Below are positions 8,115-15,417 of a stretch of DNA of 32,675 nucleotides, in pieces. The stretch is from DATKPC01 sp035524275 (GTDB lineage: Bacteria > Pseudomonadota > Gammaproteobacteria > Burkholderiales > Burkholderiaceae_F): positions 1 to 32,675 of the forward strand of contig DATKPC010000124.1 in NCBI GenBank assembly GCA_035524275.1, in the 5' to 3' direction. Positions within the stretch are counted from its first letter, which is position 1; each line of letters begins with the position of its first letter. Both the position numbers and the translations under genes were made by a program. Below the pieces are notes generated by a model. The model was given only the letters and a program-made list of their open reading frames with translations, did no database searches and was not told the origin of the DNA.

Positions 8115-9464
8115 TCACGCACCACCGACGGTCATGCCGTCGACGATCACCGAGCCGCTGATCTTCGAGCCGCGAACGATGCGATCGGCGCCGACCGCCA
8201 CGATGTCGGCAAACATGCGCTTCAGGTTGCCGGCGATGGTGATTTCCTCGACCGGGTAGCGGATGCGGCCGCCCTCGACCCAGAAGCCGCTCGCGCCGCG
8301 CGAATAGTCGCCCGTCACGTAGTTCACGCCCTGCCCGATGAGCTCCGTGACCAGCAGCCCGGTACCCAGGCGGCGCAGCATCGCCTCGAAGTCGTCCGTG
8401 GCCTCGGTCCGGCTCGACAGCAGTTCGAGGTTGTGCGCGCCGCCGGCGTTGCCGGTCGTCTTCATCCCGAGCTTGCGGGCCGAGTAGGTCGACAGGAAGT
8501 AGCCGGTCAGCACGCCCTTTTGGACGACGTCGCGCCGATGCCCGGCGACGCCTTCGTCGTCGAACGGGCTCGAGCCGGACGCCTGCGGCAGGAACGGATC
8601 CTCGCGGACCGAGACGTGTTCGGCGAAGACGGGCTGGCCGAGCGCATCGACGAGGAACGACGCCTTGCGGTACAGCGAGCCGCCGCTCGCGGCCTGGACG
8701 AAGCTGCCGAGCAGCCCGCAGGCGAGCGGCGCCTCGAACAGCACCGGGCACTGGCGCGTGGTCAGGCGCTTCGCCCCGAGGCGCGAGAGCGCGCGGCGCG
8801 ACGCGTACTCGCCGACCGCCTCCGGCGTCGCCAGTTCGTCGGCCACGCGCGTCGAGCTGTACCAGTCGTCGCGCTGCATCCCGCCGCGCCCACGCGCGAT
8901 CGGCGAGACCGAGATCGAGTGCCGCGAATAGGCGTACCCGGCGGCGAAACCGCGCGAATTCGCGAGTACGAAATGGCCGTCGTACGTCGAGACGTTGGCG
9001 CCCTCGGAGTTCACGATCTGGCGGCTGACGCCGAGCGCGGCGCGCTCGCAGCGCTGCGCCAGTCCGATAGCCCGCTCGGCGTCGATATCCCAAGGATGGT
9101 AGAGGTCGAGGTCGCGCGGCGCGCGTTCGAGCTCCTCCGGCTCCGGAAGCCCGGAAGCGGCGTCCTCGGCGATCACGCGGGCGATGTTCCACGCCGCCTC
9201 GACCGCCTGCCTTATCGCCGCGGGCGCGAAATCGGAGGTCGAGGCGTGCCCGCGGCGCTTGCCGACGTAGACCGTGATGCCGAGGCCCTTGTCGCGCGTG
9301 TTCTCGATGGTTTCGACCTGCGAGAGCCGCGTGCCGACCGACAGGCCGACCGACTCGCTGACCTCGCACGAGGCGTCGCTGGCGCCGAGCGAAAGCGCTT
9401 CGTCCAGGGCCTGGCGCGCGAGGCGCTGCAGTTCTTCGTCGCTGATCGCAAATGTGGTGGCCAT
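8115..9464 (-). CDS. pmbA: TldE/PmbA-family metalloprotease subunit
   Basis: PmbA (TldE) partners with TldD in a heterodimeric protease that in E. coli matures microcin B17 and degrades unfolded peptides such as CcdA; cytosolic. From the chosen start the protein has about 449 residues, the family length. Recognisable segments are VETIENTRDKGLGITVYVG near the N-terminus, SYSxH-like YAYSRHSISVSP, and the C-terminal block TGNAGGAHNLELLSS ... YVTGDYSRGASGFWVEGG. I place the start at ATG 9464 (MATTFAISDEELQRL). A GTG 15 codons upstream at 9509 is possible but would lie at or before the transcription start expected from the TATGAT box at 9516-9511. Divergent from yjgA. Confidence 0.92.
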   Translation of the reverse strand: MATTFAISDEELQRLARQALDEALSLGASDASCEVSESVGLSVGTRLSQVETIENTRDKGLGITVYVGKRRGHASTSDFAPAAIRQAVEAAWNIARVIAEDAASGLPEPEELERAPRDLDLYHPWDIDAERAIGLAQRCERAALGVSRQIVNSEGANVSTYDGHFVLANSRGFAAGYAYSRHSISVSPIARGRGGMQRDDWYSSTRVADELATPEAVGEYASRRALSRLGAKRLTTRQCPVLFEAPLACGLLGSFVQAASGGSLYRKASFLVDALGQPVFAEHVSVREDPFLPQASGSSPFDDEGVAGHRRDVVQKGVLTGYFLSTYSARKLGMKTTGNAGGAHNLELLSSRTEATDDFEAMLRRLGTGLLVTELIGQGVNYVTGDYSRGASGFWVEGGRIRYPVEEITIAGNLKRMFADIVAVGADRIVRGSKISGSVIVDGMTVGGA

Positions 9465-9510
9465 GCGAATGTCGTCGTCCTTATCGGGGCAATGGATCGC
9501 CGTGACCACG

Positions 9511-9516
9511 TATCAT
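9511..9516 (-). promoter_or_regulatory. Candidate -10 box for pmbA
   Basis: On the minus strand TATGAT matches the sigma-70 -10 consensus at 5 of 6 positions and sits about 47 bases upstream of ATG 9464. No good -35 is visible at 17 bp. It is the only AT-rich hexamer in a gap that must hold divergent promoters for pmbA and yjgA. Confidence 0.4.
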
Positions 9517-9524
9517 AGTGCGAG

Positions 9525-10070
9525 ATGGACCTGCGACTCATCCACGGCCCGCGGGAGGGCGACGACGACGCCGACGATGCGCGTGGCGAACGCCCGAGCA
9601 AGTCGCGCCGCAAGCGCGACATGCACGCGCTGCAGGCGCTCGGGGAGCGCCTGGTCGCGCTGCCGCCGGAGGTCCTGCGCCGTGTCGAGGTCCCGCCGGA
9701 ACTGCGCGAGGCGATCGAGGAGGCGCGGCGGATCACGAGCCACGAAGGGCGACGGCGCCAGCTTCAGTACGTCGGGCGCCTGATGCGCAACGTGGATCCG
9801 GAGCCGATTCGCGCCTCGCTCGAGCTGGCCACCGGCGAATCGCGCGAGGCGGTGGCCCGCATGCATCGCTGCGAGCAACTGCGCGAACGCCTGATCGACG
9901 ACGACGCGGCGCTCACGGAACTGATGCGCGAGACGCCGGAGGCCGACGCCCAATGGCTGCGGGCGACGATCCGTGCCGCACGGCGGGAGCGGTCCGACGG
10001 CCGCCCGCCGCGCCACGCGCGCGAACTGTATCGCTGGCTGCATCAGAACCTGCAGGGAACATCGGAGTGA
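9525..10070 (+). CDS. darP: Ribosome-associated protein YjgA/DarP (DUF615)
   Basis: DUF615 proteins associate with late pre-50S ribosomal particles and help 50S maturation. The protein has 181 residues. It begins with an acidic and basic low-complexity stretch (residues 10-33) and is then mainly helical and highly charged: the family segment SRRKRDMHALQALGERLVAL, then ITSHEGRRRQLQYVGRLMRN near residue 70, and a C-terminal RELYRWLHQNL near residue 165. The start ATG is 9 bases from a TATCAT hexamer, so either the promoter lies further upstream inside the pmbA leader or the message has a very short leader. The stop overlaps the mog start (GTGA). Confidence 0.93.
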   Translation: MDLRLIHGPREGDDDADDARGERPSKSRRKRDMHALQALGERLVALPPEVLRRVEVPPELREAIEEARRITSHEGRRRQLQYVGRLMRNVDPEPIRASLELATGESREAVARMHRCEQLRERLIDDDAALTELMRETPEADAQWLRATIRAARRERSDGRPPRHARELYRWLHQNLQGTSE

Positions 10071-10720
10071 CGTCCGGAACACCATCGGGAGCCGGCGCAC
10101 CGGCGACGCCTCCGCCGGATCACGCGGCCGGGGCCTCCGCGCTGCGCGTCGGTCTCGTATCGATCTCCGATCGCGCTTCGCGCGGCGTTTATGCCGATCT
10201 CGGCCTTCCGGAACTCGAGGCCTGGCTCGGGCGCGCCCTCGCGACGCCGTGGAGCCACGAACACCGCCTGATCGCCGACGAGCGCGAGGAGATCGAGCGC
10301 ACGCTCGTGGAGCTCGTCGACGTGCACCGCTGCCACCTCGTGCTGACGACGGGCGGCACCGGACCGGCGCGTCGCGACGTCACGCCGGAAGCGACCCTCG
10401 CGGTCGCGACGCGCGAGATGCCGGGGTTCGGCGAACAGATGCGGCGCATTTCGCTGGAATTCGTCCCGACCGCGATCCTTTCGCGGCAGGTCGGCGCGCT
10501 GCGCGAGATCGACGCGCATGCGGCGCTGATCCTCAACCTGCCGGGCCAGCCGCGCGCGATCGCGCAAACGCTCGAGGGGCTGCGCGCCGACGACGGCACG
10601 GTCCGGGTCGCCGGGATCTTCGCGGCGGTGCCGTACTGCATCCAGCTGATCGGCGGACCCTACGTCGAGACCGACCCCGCGGTCGTGAAATCGTTCCGGC
10701 CGAAAACGGCACAACGCTGA
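10067..10720 (+). CDS. mog: Molybdopterin adenylyltransferase
   Basis: Adenylylates molybdopterin before molybdate insertion by MoeA, in molybdenum-cofactor synthesis; cytosolic trimer in the family. The protein has 217 residues. The MoaB/Mog domain is clear: LRVGLVSISDRASRGVY near residue 26, LVLTTGGTGPARRDVTPEAT near residue 94, REMPGFGEQMR, SRQVGALR, and the C-terminal AVPYCIQLIGGPYVET. About 25 extra Ala/Pro-rich residues precede the domain. The GTG start overlaps the darP stop (GTGA), a coupling arrangement, and I recall the pmbA-yjgA-mog cluster as common in betaproteobacteria. A later start is possible because the extra N-terminus is not conserved. Confidence 0.94.
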   Translation: MTSGTPSGAGAPATPPPDHAAGASALRVGLVSISDRASRGVYADLGLPELEAWLGRALATPWSHEHRLIADEREEIERTLVELVDVHRCHLVLTTGGTGPARRDVTPEATLAVATREMPGFGEQMRRISLEFVPTAILSRQVGALREIDAHAALILNLPGQPRAIAQTLEGLRADDGTVRVAGIFAAVPYCIQLIGGPYVETDPAVVKSFRPKTAQR

Positions 10721-10971
10721 GTCATTTCGCGCCGTGCCGCCTGTCGGCCGCGGCGCCCCGCTCGCGCGGATCACCGGTCGCCCGGCGCCTATCCTGAAAG
10801 CGGTATGTAGGAAGACCCCCGACATGCCGGCATGGATTGTTCCGCGAATCGGCAGCTTTTCAAGTCGCCATCCATTCGCCCGATCACCAGAATAGGTCGC
10901 GTGCTTGAGTCAAGGCAAGGAAGTGCGCGAACTAGGTGGATCCACAGCGGCGCAACGGGGGTAGCACGGTC

Positions 10972-11655
10972 ATGAACAACAAGACATTCCACGCGCAAAC
11001 GCGGCGCCACACGCAACTGCCGCGATTCTTTCGCTGGTTCTCGTCGCACTGCGTCGTCCGCCAGCTCGACGATTCCGACATCACGCGCGTCTGGCGCACG
11101 GTGCAGGCGCGCGGCTTCGCGCGCTGCTGCTCCGCATCCGCGCCGACGACGAATGCCGAGGTCGTCGAGGCGCTGCGCGTCGCCCAGGCCGACTGGCTGC
11201 GCGGCGTGCGCTATACGCTCGCCGTGCTGCGCAAGACGAGCCACGACTTCGTCGGCTGGCTCGAGGTGCGCCCGCACGCGAACGAAAAGGGCGCCTGGAG
11301 CCTCGACGCGTTCCTGCACCCGGATTTCTTCGGCACGCCGCTGGCGCTGGAGGCCGTCGCCGCCACGGCCGACCTGCTGTTCTCCGCGCTCGACGCGAAG
11401 AAACTCTACGCGCGTTGCCCGCGCGGCAATGTCCGCCTCGAGGATCTCCTCAACGCCCACGGTTTCATCGAAGTTGCCGCCGCCGGGAGCCGCGATCCGG
11501 CCACGGGCCGCGAGCGCTCCAGTTCGCTGTACGAACTCGGCCACCGCGACTGGCTCGAGGTGCGGCGAGCCCAGGCGACGCTGCACCCGTCGGACGACCC
11601 GGTCACCGCGCAGTGGATCACGACCGGACTCAAGAAGGAACTGACGCTCGTTTGA
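10972..11655 (+). CDS. GNAT-like acetyltransferase, substrate unknown
   Basis: Protein of 227 residues from ATG 10972, preceded by GGGGG at 10957-10961. The core resembles the RimJ/RimL-like GNAT fold: VVRQLDDSDITRVWRT near residue 29, a central strand pair around VRYTLAVLRKTSHDFVGWLEVR, the strand SLDAFLHPDFFGTPLALEAVAA where the acetyl-CoA P-loop helix would start, and a C-terminal KLYARCPRGNVRLEDLLNAHGFIEV typical of the N-x-x-S-x-x-L-x-x-x-GF segment. The P-loop itself (R/Q-x-x-G-x-G/A) is poorly kept: FGTPLALEA replaces the usual sequence. The substrate cannot be inferred. An upstream in-frame GTG at 10936 has no ribosome-binding site. It is a single gene, with its 3' end facing a diguanylate cyclase across an inverted repeat. 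Confidence 0.7.
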   Translation: MNNKTFHAQTRRHTQLPRFFRWFSSHCVVRQLDDSDITRVWRTVQARGFARCCSASAPTTNAEVVEALRVAQADWLRGVRYTLAVLRKTSHDFVGWLEVRPHANEKGAWSLDAFLHPDFFGTPLALEAVAATADLLFSALDAKKLYARCPRGNVRLEDLLNAHGFIEVAAAGSRDPATGRERSSSLYELGHRDWLEVRRAQATLHPSDDPVTAQWITTGLKKELTLV

Positions 11656-11680
11656 TCGCGGGTGTCAGCGCGGGCTGCGG

Positions 11681-11805
11681 CCCTCTCCCCCTCCCCTCTC
11701 CCGCGTCGCGGGCGAGGGGCGATTCGTTGTCGAAAAGTGAAACGTCCAATGCTTGACGCCGGGTCGCCCCTCGCCCGCGACGCGGGAGAGGAGAGGGGGA
11801 GAGGG
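11681..11805. repeat. Large inverted repeat, paired REP-like element
   Basis: Arms at 11681-11722 and 11764-11805 are reverse complements over 42 bases with a single mismatch, separated by a 41-base spacer. Each arm also contains its own smaller palindrome (CTCCCGCGTCGCGGGCGAG). It lies between the converging ends of the GNAT gene and the first cyclase. The C/T-rich CCCTCTCCCC motif with an inner GC palindrome resembles the intergenic REP/BIME-type repeats scattered through many GC-rich proteobacterial genomes. As RNA it would form a very stable stem and could terminate transcription from both sides. Confidence 0.85.
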
Positions 11806-11829
11806 GCGGTCCCGGCGCCCGCCTGAACG

Positions 11830-14800
11830 TCAGGACGCCCGCGTCGTGCGCCCGGTGATCGGCGTGACGTTGGCCGTGTACTGCTGCGGCGGCTGCGGCG
11901 GCGTCGGCGTGCCGGCGAAGTGGTAGCGCCCCTTGCCGCGAAGCTTCGCCTCGTACATCGCGTGGTCCGCGAGTTGCAGCAGGCGGTCCTGGTCGGTCCC
12001 ATGTTCCGGCGCCAGCGCGATCCCGATGCTCGCCGACAGCGAGACGCTCTGGCCCGCCGCGAGCGTGATCGGCTGCCGGATCTCGCGCAGCAGGCGCTCG
12101 ACGATCCGCTCGACGTCGGCGCGCAGGCCGGCCTCCGGCAGCAGCACCGCGAACTCGTCCCCTCCGCGCCGCGCCACCGTGTCCTGCGGGCGCATCACGC
12201 CGGCGAGGCGCGACGACATCTCCCGCAGCACGGCGTCGCCGACGCGATGGCCGAACCGGTCGTTGACGTCCTTGAAACCGTCGAGATCGATGACGGCCAC
12301 GGCGCATGTCGCCGGGCGCGAGGCCTGGTCGTCGAGCGCGGAGCGCGCGCGCTCGGCGAACAGGCGCCGATTCGCCAGGCCCGTCAGGTCGTCGTGCAAC
12401 GCATCGTGCCGCAGGTGCGCCTCGCGACGGAGGATCCGATCGATGTCGGCGAGCGCGAGGACGTACTCGCCGACGCCTACGGAGCGCGCCGTCAGCTGGC
12501 ACCACGTGGAATCGGCGGGGTTGCCGCCGGGACCGCCGTGGCGCATCAGGATCTCGCGCACCGCGGGGCGGTCTTCGGCGCGACCGGCGTCGGCGTCGGC
12601 GGCGATCTCCGCCCATTCGCTCGGATCCGCGAACACGTCCTCGATCTTCAAACGCGCGACATCGCTCGCCTGCATGTGCAGCATCGTGACGAACGCGTCA
12701 TTGCAGCGGGCGACATTGGCGCCCTTGACGACCGCGATCGCCTGGCCCGCGGAATCGAGCACCGAGCGCTCGATGCGCAGTGCCTCGGTCAGGCGGCGCT
12801 CGCGTTGCTTGAGTGCGGTCAGGTCGACGTTCATCCCGATCGCGCCGGCGAACTGCCCGCCGGCGCCCCGCAACGCGACCGCGGAAACCGACGCCACGGT
12901 CCGGCGCTTCTCGCGGGTCACGTGGACCATCTCGTGGTCGCGCAGCGCGTGGCCCTCGCGCAGTCCCTGCAGCGCCTTGCGGGCGGCCCACTGGTCGACG
13001 CCCGGATCGAGCAGGTCGTCGAGCGAGCGGCCGATCAGGTCGCTCACACCGTAGCCGTAGATCTCGCGCGCCGCGCGCTTGCTGACGAACGTGAACTTGA
13101 ACTGCGCATCGCAGGCCCAGATCAGGTTCGGCGACGCCTCGACGAGCGCCTTGTACTGCGCCTTGCTGCGCCGCAGCCGTTCGATTTCGCGCAGTTCCTC
13201 GGGCGACGCCACCGCATCCATCACCATGACCGCAGGCCACGCGCCGCCCGCGCCGGCCGCCGGGGCGCGCCCGTAGGGAACGAAGTGGCTGCGCAGCGCG
13301 ACGCGGCCCCCGGTCGGGCTGCTGCGGGAATTGAGGACGTCGAACGTCGGACGCCCGGCCAGCGCCGCCTGGATCGCTCGTTCGAAAGTCGCGCGCGAGG
13401 CGTCGCGGAACGCGATGGCCTCGAACCACAGCATCCGCGCCTGGCCTTCCATGCGCAGGCCCCAGCGCGGCGCCTCGCGCCCGTGGACGCCGATCACGCG
13501 GCCTGCGCCGTCGACCAGCCAGATCAGGACCGGCAGGCGCCCCAGCATCTCGGCCGGATCCGCCGCGGCGCTCGAGCGCGCGGCGGCCGGAGCGATCATG
13601 CCGACGGCGGCCGGCGCATGCTGCGCATCGATCGTGCGCAGCGCGCACGCGACACGCATCAGCTTTCGAACGCCGCCCGCGTCGACCAGCGTCATCACTT
13701 CATCGAAGGTCCGGCCCGTTCGCACCCGCTCGCGGAACAGCGCGTCGATGCGACTGCGTTCCTCGGCGACGACCAGCGACGACAGCGGGAACGCGCCCGG
13801 ATCGACGGCTCCGGATCCGGGCACGGTCGCGGCCCGCCGGTAGGCGACCGGAAGGTGCAGGTTCGCGGCGTCGTCGCGGAACCAGGCGATCGCCTGTGCC
13901 CCGCCCACCCACTCGGCGAAGCGCGCCGCATCGGTGGCGAAAGTATCCGCGGCGCCGCGCGCCGCGACCGGGGCGAGCGGCCCGCCGACCGCGACGACCG
14001 CGACGGCCGCCGGCGTTCCGGCATCGAGGTGGCGCACCCGGACGGTCCAGCCGGAGCCGAGCCCCGCCGAATCACGCACCCGCAGCCGACCGGCTCCGGA
14101 GTCGCGGGTCACGGCGCCGGAGGACGGCGGCGCGTCGGTGATGTCCGGGGGATCGAAGTCGAGGATGTCTTCGCAGGCGCGCCCGCGCAGGTGCTCCTGC
14201 GAACGACCGACGAGGCGGGCGGCCGCCGGATTCAGGTCGATGATCCGTCGCCCGCGCAGCACGAAGACGGGGACCGGCACGTCGTCGATCGACAGCGCCT
14301 TGGCCGTCGCCGCCACCTGCGTGATCGGCATCAGCGTCGACTCGTGGGTCGCCGGCATCACGGTCGCGCTCGCCATCGTCGCCGGCAACGCGCCGCCGAC
14401 CGTGCGCGGAGGAGGCGCGCGCATCAGGCCGATCCAACCCATGGCCAGCAGCCAGAGCGGGAAGACATAGACGAAGCCATGCGGCTGCGCTTCCGCGCGC
14501 AGGATCGCGACGGCGGCAATCGCGGCCCATCCGAGCATCATCCCGATCCACGCCCGCGGCCAGACCCGCAGCACGAGCGTGCCCAGGAACACCGCGCCGG
14601 CGAGCGCGGCACCGGCGCCGGCCATCAGGACCGGGGCCAGCGTGCGCGCATGGAGGAACAGCGCCAGCCACAGCACGATGTCGGCGGCATAGGACGCGAT
14701 GAACAGGCGGGCGGCGCGGCTCGACGTGCCGACCGGATTGCGGTTGCGCTCGAACTCGCTCGCCACCAGGTAGCGCATCGCGGCATTCACGACCCCGGCG

Positions 14801-15126
14801 ATGAGCCACAGCCAAGCGTACTGCGCGACCGAACCGGCCGCGTACGCCGCGGCACCGAAAAGGATCAACGTCGCCGGCAGGACCCGCACTTCCATCGCGA
14901 AGGCGGACCGCAGGTCGACTGAAGGGCGGGCCGCGGACGCGATCGCCGCGGTGCGCTCGCTCGTGCCGATCAGCGTCATCGGCGGGGCGGCGGGACCGCT
15001 ACGCGTCGCGCCCGCCGCGCGCTGCGGCTCCCGTCGCCCCGACGGCGACGGCTGCGCGCGCGTCGACGTCCGGATCGTATGGGCATCCAGGGTGGAGGGA
15101 GCTTGACGCGATGTCGAAGGAGGCAT
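11830..15126 (-). CDS. Membrane-bound multi-PAS diguanylate cyclase (GGDEF)
   Basis: Predicted to make cyclic di-GMP from two GTP. About 1098 residues from ATG 15126. A basic, unstructured N-terminus of about 75 residues precedes roughly six hydrophobic segments (about residues 80-245). A PAS domain follows (PVFVLRGRRIIDLNPAAARLVG). Next come a less clear sensory region, a PAS-like domain (LPVLIWLVDGAGRVIGVHG), a canonical PAS/PAC (YKALVEASPNLIWACDA), a further PAS-like unit, and a C-terminal GGDEF domain. The active-site GGDEF is intact in VARRGGDEFAVLLPE, and RPQD five residues before it is an RxxD product-inhibition site. There is no EAL domain. The open frame extends upstream to 15351 but passes an AT-rich promoter-like stretch (TATGGT at 15249-15244), so I use ATG 15126; ATG 14979 is an alternative. 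Confidence 0.88.
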   Translation of the reverse strand: MPPSTSRQAPSTLDAHTIRTSTRAQPSPSGRREPQRAAGATRSGPAAPPMTLIGTSERTAAIASAARPSVDLRSAFAMEVRVLPATLILFGAAAYAAGSVAQYAWLWLIAGVVNAAMRYLVASEFERNRNPVGTSSRAARLFIASYAADIVLWLALFLHARTLAPVLMAGAGAALAGAVFLGTLVLRVWPRAWIGMMLGWAAIAAVAILRAEAQPHGFVYVFPLWLLAMGWIGLMRAPPPRTVGGALPATMASATVMPATHESTLMPITQVAATAKALSIDDVPVPVFVLRGRRIIDLNPAAARLVGRSQEHLRGRACEDILDFDPPDITDAPPSSGAVTRDSGAGRLRVRDSAGLGSGWTVRVRHLDAGTPAAVAVVAVGGPLAPVAARGAADTFATDAARFAEWVGGAQAIAWFRDDAANLHLPVAYRRAATVPGSGAVDPGAFPLSSLVVAEERSRIDALFRERVRTGRTFDEVMTLVDAGGVRKLMRVACALRTIDAQHAPAAVGMIAPAAARSSAAADPAEMLGRLPVLIWLVDGAGRVIGVHGREAPRWGLRMEGQARMLWFEAIAFRDASRATFERAIQAALAGRPTFDVLNSRSSPTGGRVALRSHFVPYGRAPAAGAGGAWPAVMVMDAVASPEELREIERLRRSKAQYKALVEASPNLIWACDAQFKFTFVSKRAAREIYGYGVSDLIGRSLDDLLDPGVDQWAARKALQGLREGHALRDHEMVHVTREKRRTVASVSAVALRGAGGQFAGAIGMNVDLTALKQRERRLTEALRIERSVLDSAGQAIAVVKGANVARCNDAFVTMLHMQASDVARLKIEDVFADPSEWAEIAADADAGRAEDRPAVREILMRHGGPGGNPADSTWCQLTARSVGVGEYVLALADIDRILRREAHLRHDALHDDLTGLANRRLFAERARSALDDQASRPATCAVAVIDLDGFKDVNDRFGHRVGDAVLREMSSRLAGVMRPQDTVARRGGDEFAVLLPEAGLRADVERIVERLLREIRQPITLAAGQSVSLSASIGIALAPEHGTDQDRLLQLADHAMYEAKLRGKGRYHFAGTPTPPQPPQQYTANVTPITGRTTRAS

Positions 15127-15417
15127 GGCCCGTGCTCGTAGGCGTTGCGCGACGATCTGCCCGGCACGCGGCCCGGGACGCCCCCCGAAACCGGCCATTC
15201 GGCATCGTCCGGCCGCTGCCGTTCGATGCGCGACCCTCATCAAACCATACCGCAAATAAGGAAAGACTGGGGACCGATGCGCTGGATCGTAGTCGCGCCT
15301 TGGCGGGTCGGCAACCGCGGACGCGATGGCCGGCGGTCGCCGGCCGTCCAAGCGCGTTGCGGAAAAGCCTCAGTGAACGCGCCGGAAGCGGGCGGGCGCC
15401 CGCCGCTCACGCACCCG

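Noticed and set aside
6526..9369. A 947-codon minus-strand open frame antisense to argH and overlapping pmbA
   Set aside because: It covers argH, which has intact lyase motifs, and lies out of frame with pmbA. The product is low-complexity.
10936..10971. GTG 10936 as start of the GNAT-like gene
   Set aside because: It has no ribosome-binding site, and the better GGGGG-preceded ATG at 10972 begins the compact protein.
11920..14922. A 1000-codon plus-strand open frame antisense to the first cyclase
   Set aside because: Its product is Arg/Asp/Gln-rich with no recognisable domain, and the minus strand encodes clear PAS and GGDEF motifs. High GC content suppresses stop codons in the opposite frame.
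15125..15259. Short plus-strand frame starting just after AAGGAGG
   Set aside because: The ribosome-binding-like sequence is good, but the 44-residue product is Arg/Pro-rich without any family resemblance, and it is antisense to the first codons of the cyclase.
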